A stretch of 5,208 bases of DNA, taken from assembly GCA_020061545.1 (NCBI GenBank), contig JAGUYA010000025.1, positions 1 through 5,208 on the forward strand, written 5' to 3'. Shown in pieces: positions 1 through 5,208 of this stretch. Both the position numbers and the translations under genes were made by a program. Below the pieces are notes generated by a model, which made no database searches, had not been told where the DNA came from, and saw nothing but the letters and a program-made list of their open reading frames with translations. Positions within the stretch are counted from its first letter, which is position 1, and each line of letters starts with the position of its first letter. Origin of the DNA: Candidatus Omnitrophota bacterium. Its GTDB lineage: Bacteria > Omnitrophota > Gorgyraeia > Gygaellales > Profunditerraquicolaceae.

Positions 1-24
1 AGAATCTAAGGTTTTTCAGAGCTC

Positions 25-56
25 TCTGTGTAATCTGAATTTTAATCTGCGTAATC
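25..56 (+). repeat. Short imperfect direct repeat (TCTGYGTAATC)
   Basis: TCTGTGTAATC at 25-35 recurs as TCTGCGTAATC at 46-56, matching at 10 of 11 positions and starting 21 bases apart, which is about two helical turns. TAATCTG also occurs twice, at 31-37 and 43-49. From memory, TCTGYGTAATCTG-like stretches occur as dispersed intergenic repeats in several bacterial phyla, so this may be a relic of such an element. It could equally be a paired regulator site. The repeat itself is seen directly; its role is not known. Confidence 0.4.
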
Positions 57-69
57 ATAAAAATATGAT
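41..69 (+). promoter_or_regulatory. Weak candidate promoter for the operon
   Basis: A TATGAT box at 64-69 matches the sigma70 -10 consensus at five of six positions. It lies 17 bases after TTTAAT at 41-46, a poor -35 with three of six matches. Transcription would start near base 76, giving a leader of about 34 bases that includes the Shine-Dalgarno. The region is very AT-rich, so chance matches are likely, and the -10 box overlaps the right arm of the hairpin at 53-70. The operon could instead be transcribed from further upstream. Confidence 0.25.
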
Positions 70-73
70 TTTT
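53..73 (+). terminator. Small AT-rich hairpin followed by T's, possible weak terminator
   Basis: AATCATA at 53-59 and TATGATT at 64-70 are perfect inverted complements around a four-base AAAA loop, and the T run continues to 73. The form is that of an intrinsic terminator for a gene upstream of the window. However, the stem is only 7 bp with a single G-C pair, so it would be weak. Confidence 0.25.
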
Positions 74-109
74 GTGAAGCCCTACTATTATTAAGAAAGG
101 AGTGGGAAT

Positions 110-1036
110 ATGCATAGTGAGAATTTGAAGAGAATAATAGACAATATGGAGAAGGTGATTGTGGGTAAGACCGAGACAGTAAAATTATTAATTGTGGGTC
201 TTTTGACCAACGGCCATATTTTAATTGAGGATGTCCCTGGTCTTGGCAAGACAATGCTTGCTTTGGCTTTAGCTAAATCAATAAGCGCAGATTTTAAAAG
301 GATTCAGTTTACGCCTGACCTTCTCCCTTCGGATGTTACTGGAGGACTTATCTTTAATCCTCAAACAAGAAATTTTGATCTTAAGAAAGGCCCTGTATTT
401 ACTAATATACTTTTAGCCGATGAGATTAATAGAACTACTCCACGTACTCAATCCGCGCTTCTAGAATGTATGCAGGAATATAAGGTTTCTTTGGATGGTC
501 AGACCTTTACTTTACCTCAACCTTTTATGGTAGTAGCTACCCAGAATCCTATAGAATATCAAGGAACCTATCCTTTACCAGAGGCACAGATAGATAGATT
601 CTTAATGAAGATAAATATTGGTTATCTAAATGTTGAGGAAGAAGTAAGGGTTATCTCAGAGCAAAAGATACAACATCCCATTGAGAGTCTCCAGCCGGTT
701 CTAAGTTTAGAGGATGTTTTAAGGCTGCAAGAGGAGGTAAAGAAAATAGATGTATCTGCCCATATCTTAAAATATATTGTAAATCTTGTCTCTTCTACCC
801 GAAAAAAAGAAGAGGTGAAGTTAGGAGCCAGTCCACGTGCTTCTATTGCACTTATGAAGGCAAGTTGTGCCTGGGCCCTTTTAGAGGGTCGGGATTATGC
901 TGTCCCTGACGATGTATTTAATCTCCTGCCTTGGGTATTAAAGCATAGGCTAATTTTGCAGCCCAAAGCCTTAATTGCGGGCAAAACTCCCGAACATATA
1001 ATTTCTGAGTTACTTAGAAACACACCCATCCCTTAA
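110..1036 (+). CDS. MoxR-family AAA+ ATPase
   Basis: A 308-residue cytoplasmic AAA+ ATPase of the MoxR family; the length is typical. Visible motifs in order are Walker A GLGKT (44-48) in the MoxR context EDVPGLGKT; Walker B LLADEINR (101-108) with D104 and E105; sensor 1 ATQNP (143-147); the family signature GTYPLPEAQIDRF (152-164) with arginine-finger candidate R163; and GASPRAS (239-245) with sensor 2 R243 in the C-terminal lid. All catalytic residues look intact. The family is known for chaperone-like remodelling or activation of partner proteins with a vWA-type partner, and the DUF58 gene next door is the expected partner. The start is the first ATG after a good AAAGGAG (96-102, spacing 7). 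The downstream gene begins 9 bases after the stop and in the same frame. The substrate cannot be told from sequence. Confidence 0.96.
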   Translation: MHSENLKRIIDNMEKVIVGKTETVKLLIVGLLTNGHILIEDVPGLGKTMLALALAKSISADFKRIQFTPDLLPSDVTGGLIFNPQTRNFDLKKGPVFTNILLADEINRTTPRTQSALLECMQEYKVSLDGQTFTLPQPFMVVATQNPIEYQGTYPLPEAQIDRFLMKINIGYLNVEEEVRVISEQKIQHPIESLQPVLSLEDVLRLQEEVKKIDVSAHILKYIVNLVSSTRKKEEVKLGASPRASIALMKASCAWALLEGRDYAVPDDVFNLLPWVLKHRLILQPKALIAGKTPEHIISELLRNTPIP

Positions 1037-1045
1037 AAACCAAAT

Positions 1046-2278
1046 ATGCTTAAAATATTCCTCACAAAGTGGATATCTCTCTTCATTATTATAGTATTCG
1101 ATCTTATTATTGCGCTTAGGACATCCATAGAATTTTTCTATTTCTTTTTTTGGTTTTTGATGTCTGTCGTAGCTGTAAGCCTGGCATGGATTGCCATAGA
1201 ATACTTTGGAATAAAATTGTCTTTGACAAGAAGAACCATAGCTACGATAGAAGAGGACGATATTTTAGAAATAGAAACCGTAATTAGTAATAATGGTTTT
1301 CTGCCAATCATTAATTTTGTCTTAGAGGATTGTCTCACCTTCGCAATTTCTCAAGAAAGAAAAAAAAGATTTTTATTAGAATATCTAGGCGCCAGATCAA
1401 CATTAAGTTTAAAATACCGTTGTCAATGCCCGCGAAGAGGAAGATACGAAATAGGTCCATTTTTTATTTATCTTTTTGACCCCTGGGGCCTGTTCTTCTT
1501 AAAGAAGACCTATTTTATCTATTCTGAACTCTATGTTTATCCACAAACATTTAGTATTAAAAAGTTTCCTCCTTTAGTAAAAGGAATCCTTCCTTGGTTT
1601 GGAATAGGGACAAGCCGAGTTAGTGGAGACGAAGAAGAATTTTATGGGATTATGGAATATAAACGAGGGGATCCTTATAAAAAGATCCATTGGTTTTCTA
1701 CTGCACGAAAAAATATATTAATCGTTAAGCAATTTCAACAGCATGCCTTCTATAGAGCAACCATTATATTTAACTTAGAGAAAGATAAAAATTTTGGTGA
1801 AGGTAAAGAGAGCGTAGCAGAATACATCATAAAGATAGCTGCTTCTGTGGCTAAATATTTTATTGAAAGAAATGTCTCTTTGGAACTTATTGCCCACATA
1901 GGAGAGATAGCGCATATCCCTTTTAATAAAGGCGCAGAACATTTAGAGGATATATTTAGAGCTCTCACTATAGCCCAGGCAGAAAGTAGGATCAATCTGG
2001 ACGAGCTCTTGCAGGAATTTGCTCCCCACATCCCCAATGATTCCAGTTTGATTGTGATCATGCTGGATCAAGATTGGGAGTTCTTACCTGCGATGTTATC
2101 TCTGAAGGCAAGGAATATCTCTTTGGTTCCCTTGATATTGATTGCTTCTTCATTTTTGCATCCATCCGAAAAACGAAAGATTATAAAATATCCAGAAATG
2201 AAATTACCAGAGGCATTTGATTTCGCTCCTATATTTTTTTCCTGCGGAGATAATTTAGAACAGGACTTTATTAAATAA
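1046..2278 (+). CDS. DUF58 family membrane-anchored protein with vWA-like region
   Basis: A 410-residue protein with two closely spaced hydrophobic segments near the N-terminus (about 9-24 and 29-50). A beta-rich stretch follows (about 55-170), then the DUF58 hallmark at 194-230: GDEEEFYGIMEYKRGD, IHWFSTARKN and VKQF. This matches the family pattern of GxEF, REYxxGD, IHWxxSAR and L.V.EF. Residues 238-370 fit a vWA-like fold, but the usual DxSxS metal site after the first strand reads NLEKDK (243-248), so metal binding there is doubtful. DUF58 proteins are usually encoded beside MoxR ATPases and are thought to be their membrane-bound adaptors. The start ATG has no clear Shine-Dalgarno. An in-frame stop lies four codons upstream (the moxR stop), so no earlier start exists, and translation may depend on ribosomes finishing moxR. 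Family assignment is firm; function is by association. Confidence 0.93.
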   Translation: MLKIFLTKWISLFIIIVFDLIIALRTSIEFFYFFFWFLMSVVAVSLAWIAIEYFGIKLSLTRRTIATIEEDDILEIETVISNNGFLPIINFVLEDCLTFAISQERKKRFLLEYLGARSTLSLKYRCQCPRRGRYEIGPFFIYLFDPWGLFFLKKTYFIYSELYVYPQTFSIKKFPPLVKGILPWFGIGTSRVSGDEEEFYGIMEYKRGDPYKKIHWFSTARKNILIVKQFQQHAFYRATIIFNLEKDKNFGEGKESVAEYIIKIAASVAKYFIERNVSLELIAHIGEIAHIPFNKGAEHLEDIFRALTIAQAESRINLDELLQEFAPHIPNDSSLIVIMLDQDWEFLPAMLSLKARNISLVPLILIASSFLHPSEKRKIIKYPEMKLPEAFDFAPIFFSCGDNLEQDFIK

Positions 2279-2286
2279 GTGAGGAG
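2279..2286 (+). promoter_or_regulatory. Shine-Dalgarno directly abutting the start codon
   Basis: GTGAGGAG begins one base after the TAA of the DUF58 gene and its last base touches the ATG at 2287, so the spacing is essentially zero instead of the usual 5-9 bases. No alternative fits: the codons just downstream are GAA GAA AAA, and an in-frame TAA at 2272-2274 blocks extension upstream except for a rare ATA. Start-site use probably relies on reinitiation by ribosomes finishing the DUF58 gene 8 bases away, which would keep the two products coupled and might lower output of the third. Confidence 0.5.
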
Positions 2287-4866
2287 ATGGAAGAAAAAAA
2301 TCGATATTTATTTTTAGAGCTTTTATTTACATTCTTTCTTCTTGAGGCGGTAATCTTTCTGTTCGGGGGTATTCTATCGCCATATCGGTTATATTTTACT
2401 CTTAGCCTAATTGGCGGTTTTTCTTTCAGCTGGTTTAATCGTAATAAACAAAGCTCCTTAACGAGAATTTTTATAAATCTCTCTGTCTTGGGAGTTTTTA
2501 TTTGGATAATATATTCGTTACTAAATTCCTCTTTACTCTATAGAGAAGTCATCCTTACATCTATAAAAGGAGTAATTATCTTAGAGGTCATCTTTAGTTT
2601 TAATAGTTGTTTTCCTCCCTCCCTGACTTATATTCAGGCCTTAAGTCTTCCCTTATTTATGTGTTTTCCCGTATTCGTAAAAGATTATAATGAAGTGCAT
2701 GCTATGTTAGTTTTGATTTATATTATTTGTTGGATAGCAATCCTTAAGATTAAATTTTATGCGTTGCTGAAGCCTAAGTCAGAAAAGGTAAGAAAATTTA
2801 AATGGCATTACCCTTTTTTTCTCACAGTAGCGTTTTTTTTAATAATCATATTCATTTCTTGGTTACTCTTTTCTCACTTTAGATTAGAAAAGATTGAGGA
2901 AGGGGGTTTTTTCCTCAAAGAAGATGAGAGTTTGGAAGTCCTGGAAAAGGAATATTATGATTTGCAGGATAAGATTCAAGAAGAAGTAACGGAGTTAATT
3001 CCTAAGTTTAAATCCAGCAGGGAAAGATACGAGGCTCTGGCTCTTCTTAGCTCTTTGATAAAGGAATTACCCTCTTTTATGGAGGTTAAAAAAGCAGAGT
3101 CAGGACTTATTGATTATCTAAGAAGACTCGGACCCGGATTAGAAAAAGGAGATACAGAAGGAATAACCTTTCTTATAAAGGATTATGTAGATAAGAAAAC
3201 TTTGCTTAATTTAAAAAGAATAAAAGAAAATATAATGGATATTTTAAAAAGGAATGCTTTTAATATAACGGAGAGAATTTCTATTTTAAGGCGAGTCAAT
3301 AAGATACAATATAGTAATTTTTATCCACAAATTCGTGAATATGAAAAAGAGTTGCAGGAAATCATTAATAAGTCTTCCGTAGATATTAAGATAAAGAGAG
3401 ACTTAAAAGAACCCATCGGACAATTTAAAGAATGGAAGACTTTGTGGATTTATCATCAAAAAATGAGTTATTTAAAGAAAAAGATTGATTCTTTGGACGG
3501 ACCATTAAAGAAAGAATTTGCAAACTTACTTTCGGATATTGAACAGATAGAGAGGCTTTTTGACTTTAGTAATGTAGAGAATAAAATCAAGATATTAAAA
3601 TATACAGTGCCTTCTCAATTTCGGGGTCTTATAAAAGACGCAGAGGAAATCTTGGATATATTATCAGAATTTATCCTTCCAGAAGAGATTGAAAAGCTAA
3701 AGGAAAAATTAAAGAGGTCTAATTTGCCTATAGATAAGCTAATGGAAATAGAAGGAGCCTTAGATAATATAAAAAATATAGAAGATTACCAAAAATTCTT
3801 AGAAGATTTATTGAAATCCCAGGAAAGCATTAAAGAAAAAGATATCAAAACTCAAGAAGAGATTCTCGGGAAAAAAGAAGAAAAGTTGATGCTTATAAAA
3901 ATAATTCCTGATTATTCAAGAATTGCCTTGGGTACAGAGATACAACTTGTTGCCTTGGGCGTGTATAGTGATGATTCTCAGGAAGATTTAACGCTTCTCG
4001 GAAAATGGACAGGCACAGATAATAGTATCGCTTCTGTATCTGAAGGCAAAGTTTCTACGCATTCCGTTGGAGAGATTATGGTTTATGTAGAATTTCAAGG
4101 AATAAAGAGTCTGCCTGCTTCAGTGGTAGTAGAAGGGCCTAAATTAGTTTCTATAATTCTTTCGCCTCAAAATGCACGGTTATCGATGAAGGAGAGTTTG
4201 GAATTAAAGGCTCAAGGGTATTATAGCGATTCTGCACACAAAGATATCACTTCTTTAGTTACTTGGAAAGTTGCTAACCTGCGCATCGTCAAAATAGAAA
4301 AAGGTAAAATCCTGCCCTTAAAATTTGGAGAGACCAAGGTACATGCTGAATATTTAGGGATAGAAAGCCTTCCTGCTAATATCAGGATTGTCGTTACAAT
4401 GGATTGGTTGATATATGTGATTATTAAAGGGGTATTCTTCTTATTTTTAGGTATGGCTGCGATATTTATTATTTTGTATGTTTTAACCGAAAAGAAAAAA
4501 AATAATTTAAAGAATTCTTTGGATAAGAATCCAGCAGAGTTCATAGTCAATCTTTATGAGAATACAAAGAAAATATTAGCAATTTTTAATTTAAGTTATA
4601 AAGAGTGGCTCCCCCCGCTTTCTTATGCCGAATTAGTCCAGAAAAGTTATTCTATAGAAGATAATCTTTTTTTAAGATTTACTGCTAAATTTGAAGAAGC
4701 CAGATACAGCCATCATGCTTTGTCAAGCCGCGATGCGTCTTTAGCCTTAAATGATTATAATAATTTTCTAAAAATACTGTTTAGCCGCTATAGTAAATTT
4801 CCTTTATTTCTAAAATACTGCCTGGCCTTTTTACAGAGAAAGCCGCTTTTTATATCCAGCCCATGA
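2287..4866 (+). CDS. TgpA-like membrane protein lacking the transglutaminase core; Big2 pair and DUF4129-like tail
   Basis: An 859-residue membrane protein. About seven hydrophobic segments occupy residues 7-197 (near 7-27, 34-50, 60-80, 88-106, 112-131, 136-160 and 175-197). The basic loop KPKSEKVRKFK (162-172) before the last of these fits a cytoplasmic side, so residues 200-705 should lie outside. That part has a Lys/Glu-rich, mostly helical stretch (201-530) and two Ig-like Big2-type repeats (533-616 and 619-702). A membrane segment (706-733) and a cytoplasmic tail follow. The tail resembles DUF4129, with PPLSYAELV (776-784) and FEEARYSHH (802-810). This frame and the MoxR-DUF58 neighbours match TgpA-type proteins (DUF3488, transglutaminase, DUF4129). 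Yet residues 200-705 contain no cysteine, so the Cys-His-Asp transglutaminase site is absent. It is probably a structural, adhesive or sensory variant rather than an enzyme. Topology is fairly sure, role unknown. Start: see the abutting Shine-Dalgarno. Confidence 0.88.
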   Translation: MEEKNRYLFLELLFTFFLLEAVIFLFGGILSPYRLYFTLSLIGGFSFSWFNRNKQSSLTRIFINLSVLGVFIWIIYSLLNSSLLYREVILTSIKGVIILEVIFSFNSCFPPSLTYIQALSLPLFMCFPVFVKDYNEVHAMLVLIYIICWIAILKIKFYALLKPKSEKVRKFKWHYPFFLTVAFFLIIIFISWLLFSHFRLEKIEEGGFFLKEDESLEVLEKEYYDLQDKIQEEVTELIPKFKSSRERYEALALLSSLIKELPSFMEVKKAESGLIDYLRRLGPGLEKGDTEGITFLIKDYVDKKTLLNLKRIKENIMDILKRNAFNITERISILRRVNKIQYSNFYPQIREYEKELQEIINKSSVDIKIKRDLKEPIGQFKEWKTLWIYHQKMSYLKKKIDSLDGPLKKEFANLLSDIEQIERLFDFSNVENKIKILKYTVPSQFRGLIKDAEEILDILSEFILPEEIEKLKEKLKRSNLPIDKLMEIEGALDNIKNIEDYQKFLEDLLKSQESIKEKDIKTQEEILGKKEEKLMLIKIIPDYSRIALGTEIQLVALGVYSDDSQEDLTLLGKWTGTDNSIASVSEGKVSTHSVGEIMVYVEFQGIKSLPASVVVEGPKLVSIILSPQNARLSMKESLELKAQGYYSDSAHKDITSLVTWKVANLRIVKIEKGKILPLKFGETKVHAEYLGIESLPANIRIVVTMDWLIYVIIKGVFFLFLGMAAIFIILYVLTEKKKNNLKNSLDKNPAEFIVNLYENTKKILAIFNLSYKEWLPPLSYAELVQKSYSIEDNLFLRFTAKFEEARYSHHALSSRDASLALNDYNNFLKILFSRYSKFPLFLKYCLAFLQRKPLFISSP
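3883..4392 (+). repeat. Tandem pair of Big2-type Ig-like domains inside the membrane protein
   Basis: Residues 533-616 and 619-702 of the 859-residue protein align end to end with an 86-residue period. Shared landmarks, in order, are KL..I, P...R, L.A.GVYSD against L.A.GYYSD, a D.T.L..W block, GKV against GKI, GE..VY against GE..VH, and QGIKSLPA against LGIESLPA. The YSD...D.T....W pattern with a late G-E/T-V strand is typical of bacterial Ig-like group 2 domains, which occur in surface proteins such as intimin and invasin-like adhesins. The two copies have diverged well beyond recent duplication at the DNA level. They sit directly before the last membrane segment, so they would lie close to the outer face of the membrane. 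Confidence 0.75.
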
Positions 4867-4867
4867 C

Positions 4868-4896
4868 TTTTGCGCAAAGCAAAAATTTTTGAGCGC
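4868..4896 (+). terminator. Palindromic hairpin with T run, likely weak intrinsic terminator
   Basis: Two bases after the stop codon, TTTTGC (4868-4873) and GCAAAA (4879-4884) form a 6-bp stem with a five-base loop, and a run of five T's follows at 4886-4890. The same bases offer competing pairings: CAAAAATTTTTG (4880-4891) is a perfect 12-base palindrome, and GCGC occurs at both 4872-4875 and 4893-4896. A stem, T run and position at the end of the operon suggest transcription ends here. The short stem with two G-C pairs would be leaky, so read-through into trxA is possible. It could instead be a copy of a dispersed palindromic repeat. Confidence 0.4.
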
Positions 4897-4936
4897 CTTG
4901 AGAACAAAACACTAAAATTAGACCTCCTAAAATTCC

Positions 4937-4965
4937 TTGCATTTACCCTCCATTTGTGATATTTT
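4937..4965 (+). promoter_or_regulatory. Weak candidate promoter for trxA
   Basis: TTGCAT (4937-4942, four of six to the -35 consensus) and TATTTT (4960-4965, four of six to the -10) are separated by 17 bases. The start of transcription would be near 4972, leaving a leader of about 33 bases. The region is AT-rich and the match modest, so this may be chance, but a separate promoter is expected if the hairpin at 4868-4896 terminates. Confidence 0.22.
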
Positions 4966-5004
4966 ATAAATTCATTCCACCATTTATTAATCCTTAGATA
5001 TAAA

Positions 5005-5208
5005 ATGGCTTTATTACACTTAACAGACAATAATTTTAAAAAAGAGGTCTTAGAATCTGAGCTACCGGTATTAGTAGATTACTGGGCTACCTGGTGTGGT
5101 CCCTGCAAGATGGTCGCACCCATTATTGAGGAGCTATCCAAAGAATACGAGAAAAGAATAAAAATCGGTAAAATCAATATTGAAGAGAATCCCAAAACAC
5201 CCACCCAT
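5005..5208 (+). CDS. trxA: Thioredoxin, 5' part (cut by the window end)
   Basis: The first 68 codons of a thioredoxin of about 105-110 residues; the reading frame is open at the window edge. The active-site motif WCGPCK is at residues 30-35 in the context VDYWATWCGPCKMVAP. The buried Asp (D25) and the partial IGKINIEENP strand (54-63) are where canonical thioredoxins have them. Such proteins reduce disulfides in cytoplasmic proteins and are recycled by thioredoxin reductase. No signal peptide is present, so the protein is cytoplasmic. The ATG is chosen because the sequence MALLHLTDNNF fits the normal thioredoxin start. The frame is open upstream only to the TGA at 4957-4959 and has no better start there. 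No Shine-Dalgarno is visible in the 20 bases before the ATG. There is no functional tie to the preceding operon beyond proximity. Confidence 0.95.
   Translation, partial: MALLHLTDNNFKKEVLESELPVLVDYWATWCGPCKMVAPIIEELSKEYEKRIKIGKINIEENPKTPTH

Larger units (their letters stand above)
1..109. other. Spacer upstream of the moxR-type gene
   Basis: I see no convincing gene here. One plus-strand frame is open from the window edge to a TAA at 92-94, but it runs through a direct repeat and a hairpin and resembles no protein I recognise. The spacer holds the imperfect repeat at 25-56, the hairpin at 53-70, a weak promoter-like pair at 41-69, and the Shine-Dalgarno AAAGGAG at 96-102, seven bases before the first ATG. 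It looks like an ordinary intergenic region at the head of an operon. Confidence 0.6.
4867..5004. other. Spacer between the membrane protein gene and trxA
   Basis: This 138-base gap separates the three-gene cluster from the thioredoxin gene. It holds the palindromic hairpin at 4868-4896 and one weak promoter-like pair at 4937-4965. I see no RNA gene and no supported coding region on either strand. A minus-strand AGGAGG-like stretch (complement of 4922-4928) is followed only by a GTG frame of about 20 codons, which I do not consider a gene. Confidence 0.6.

Noticed and set aside
2..94. Plus-strand frame open from the window edge to TAA at 92-94, possibly the tail of an upstream gene
   Set aside because: It runs through the direct repeat and the hairpin, gives low-complexity Asn/Leu-rich peptide with no recognisable family, and is only about 30 codons long.
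42..254. Minus-strand open frame of 70 codons overlapping the moxR start
   Set aside because: It is antisense to a strongly conserved ATPase, has Ser/Tyr-rich nonsense composition and no supporting start signal.
1138..1338. Minus-strand open frame inside the DUF58 gene
   Set aside because: It is fully antisense to a confident gene and has no recognisable protein.
1750..2061. Minus-strand open frame of 103 codons inside the DUF58 gene
   Set aside because: It is a shadow of the coding strand in an AT-rich gene, with no family resemblance.
4221..4550. Minus-strand open frame of 109 codons inside the 3' part of the membrane protein gene
   Set aside because: It is antisense to the Big2 and last membrane segment; the Lys/Ile/Phe bias mirrors the hydrophobic coding strand.
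4862..4928. Minus-strand AGGAGG-like site with a GTG start in the spacer
   Set aside because: The resulting frame is only about 20 codons and runs through the terminator-like palindrome.
4788..5030. Minus-strand open frame across the spacer before trxA
   Set aside because: It overlaps the end of one gene and the start of another, is rich in Arg/Lys/Asn/Phe without a known family, and lacks a start signal.
1..5208. CRISPR array, tRNA, rRNA or insertion sequence
   Set aside because: No regularly spaced repeats, cloverleaf-like segments, rRNA-like conserved blocks, transposase motifs or terminal inverted repeats were seen on either strand.

Overview
The window is AT-rich on both coding and spacer DNA, with frequent AGA/AGG arginine and ATA isoleucine codons, short spacers and all four genes on the plus strand. 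This is a bacterial chromosome from a low-GC lineage. The gene content does not fix a phylum; an uncultured group such as Omnitrophota would be compatible, but that is only an impression and no marker gene is present to test it.

Layout: bases 1-109 are a spacer with a short imperfect direct repeat, a small hairpin and a weak promoter-like pair, ending in a good Shine-Dalgarno. Bases 110-4866 hold three tightly packed genes (spacers of 9 and 8 bases): a MoxR-family AAA+ ATPase, a DUF58 membrane-anchored protein with a von Willebrand factor A-like region, and an 859-residue membrane protein. A 138-base spacer with a palindromic, terminator-like hairpin follows. The 5' part of a thioredoxin gene then runs off the end of the window.

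MoxR + DUF58 + TgpA-like membrane protein (DUF3488 / transglutaminase / DUF4129) is a widespread operon type. The MoxR ATPase is thought to act as a chaperone-like remodeller and the DUF58 protein as its adaptor. The third protein normally carries a transglutaminase-like domain outside the membrane. Here the third protein keeps the frame of that family: about seven N-terminal membrane segments, a large outside region, one more membrane segment and a DUF4129-like cytoplasmic tail. The transglutaminase core is missing. In its place are roughly 330 residues of charged helical sequence followed by two bacterial Ig-like (Big2-type) domains. This is the most unusual feature of the window: an apparently non-enzymatic TgpA-like protein that may act as a scaffold or sensor while still being paired with the MoxR/DUF58 machinery.
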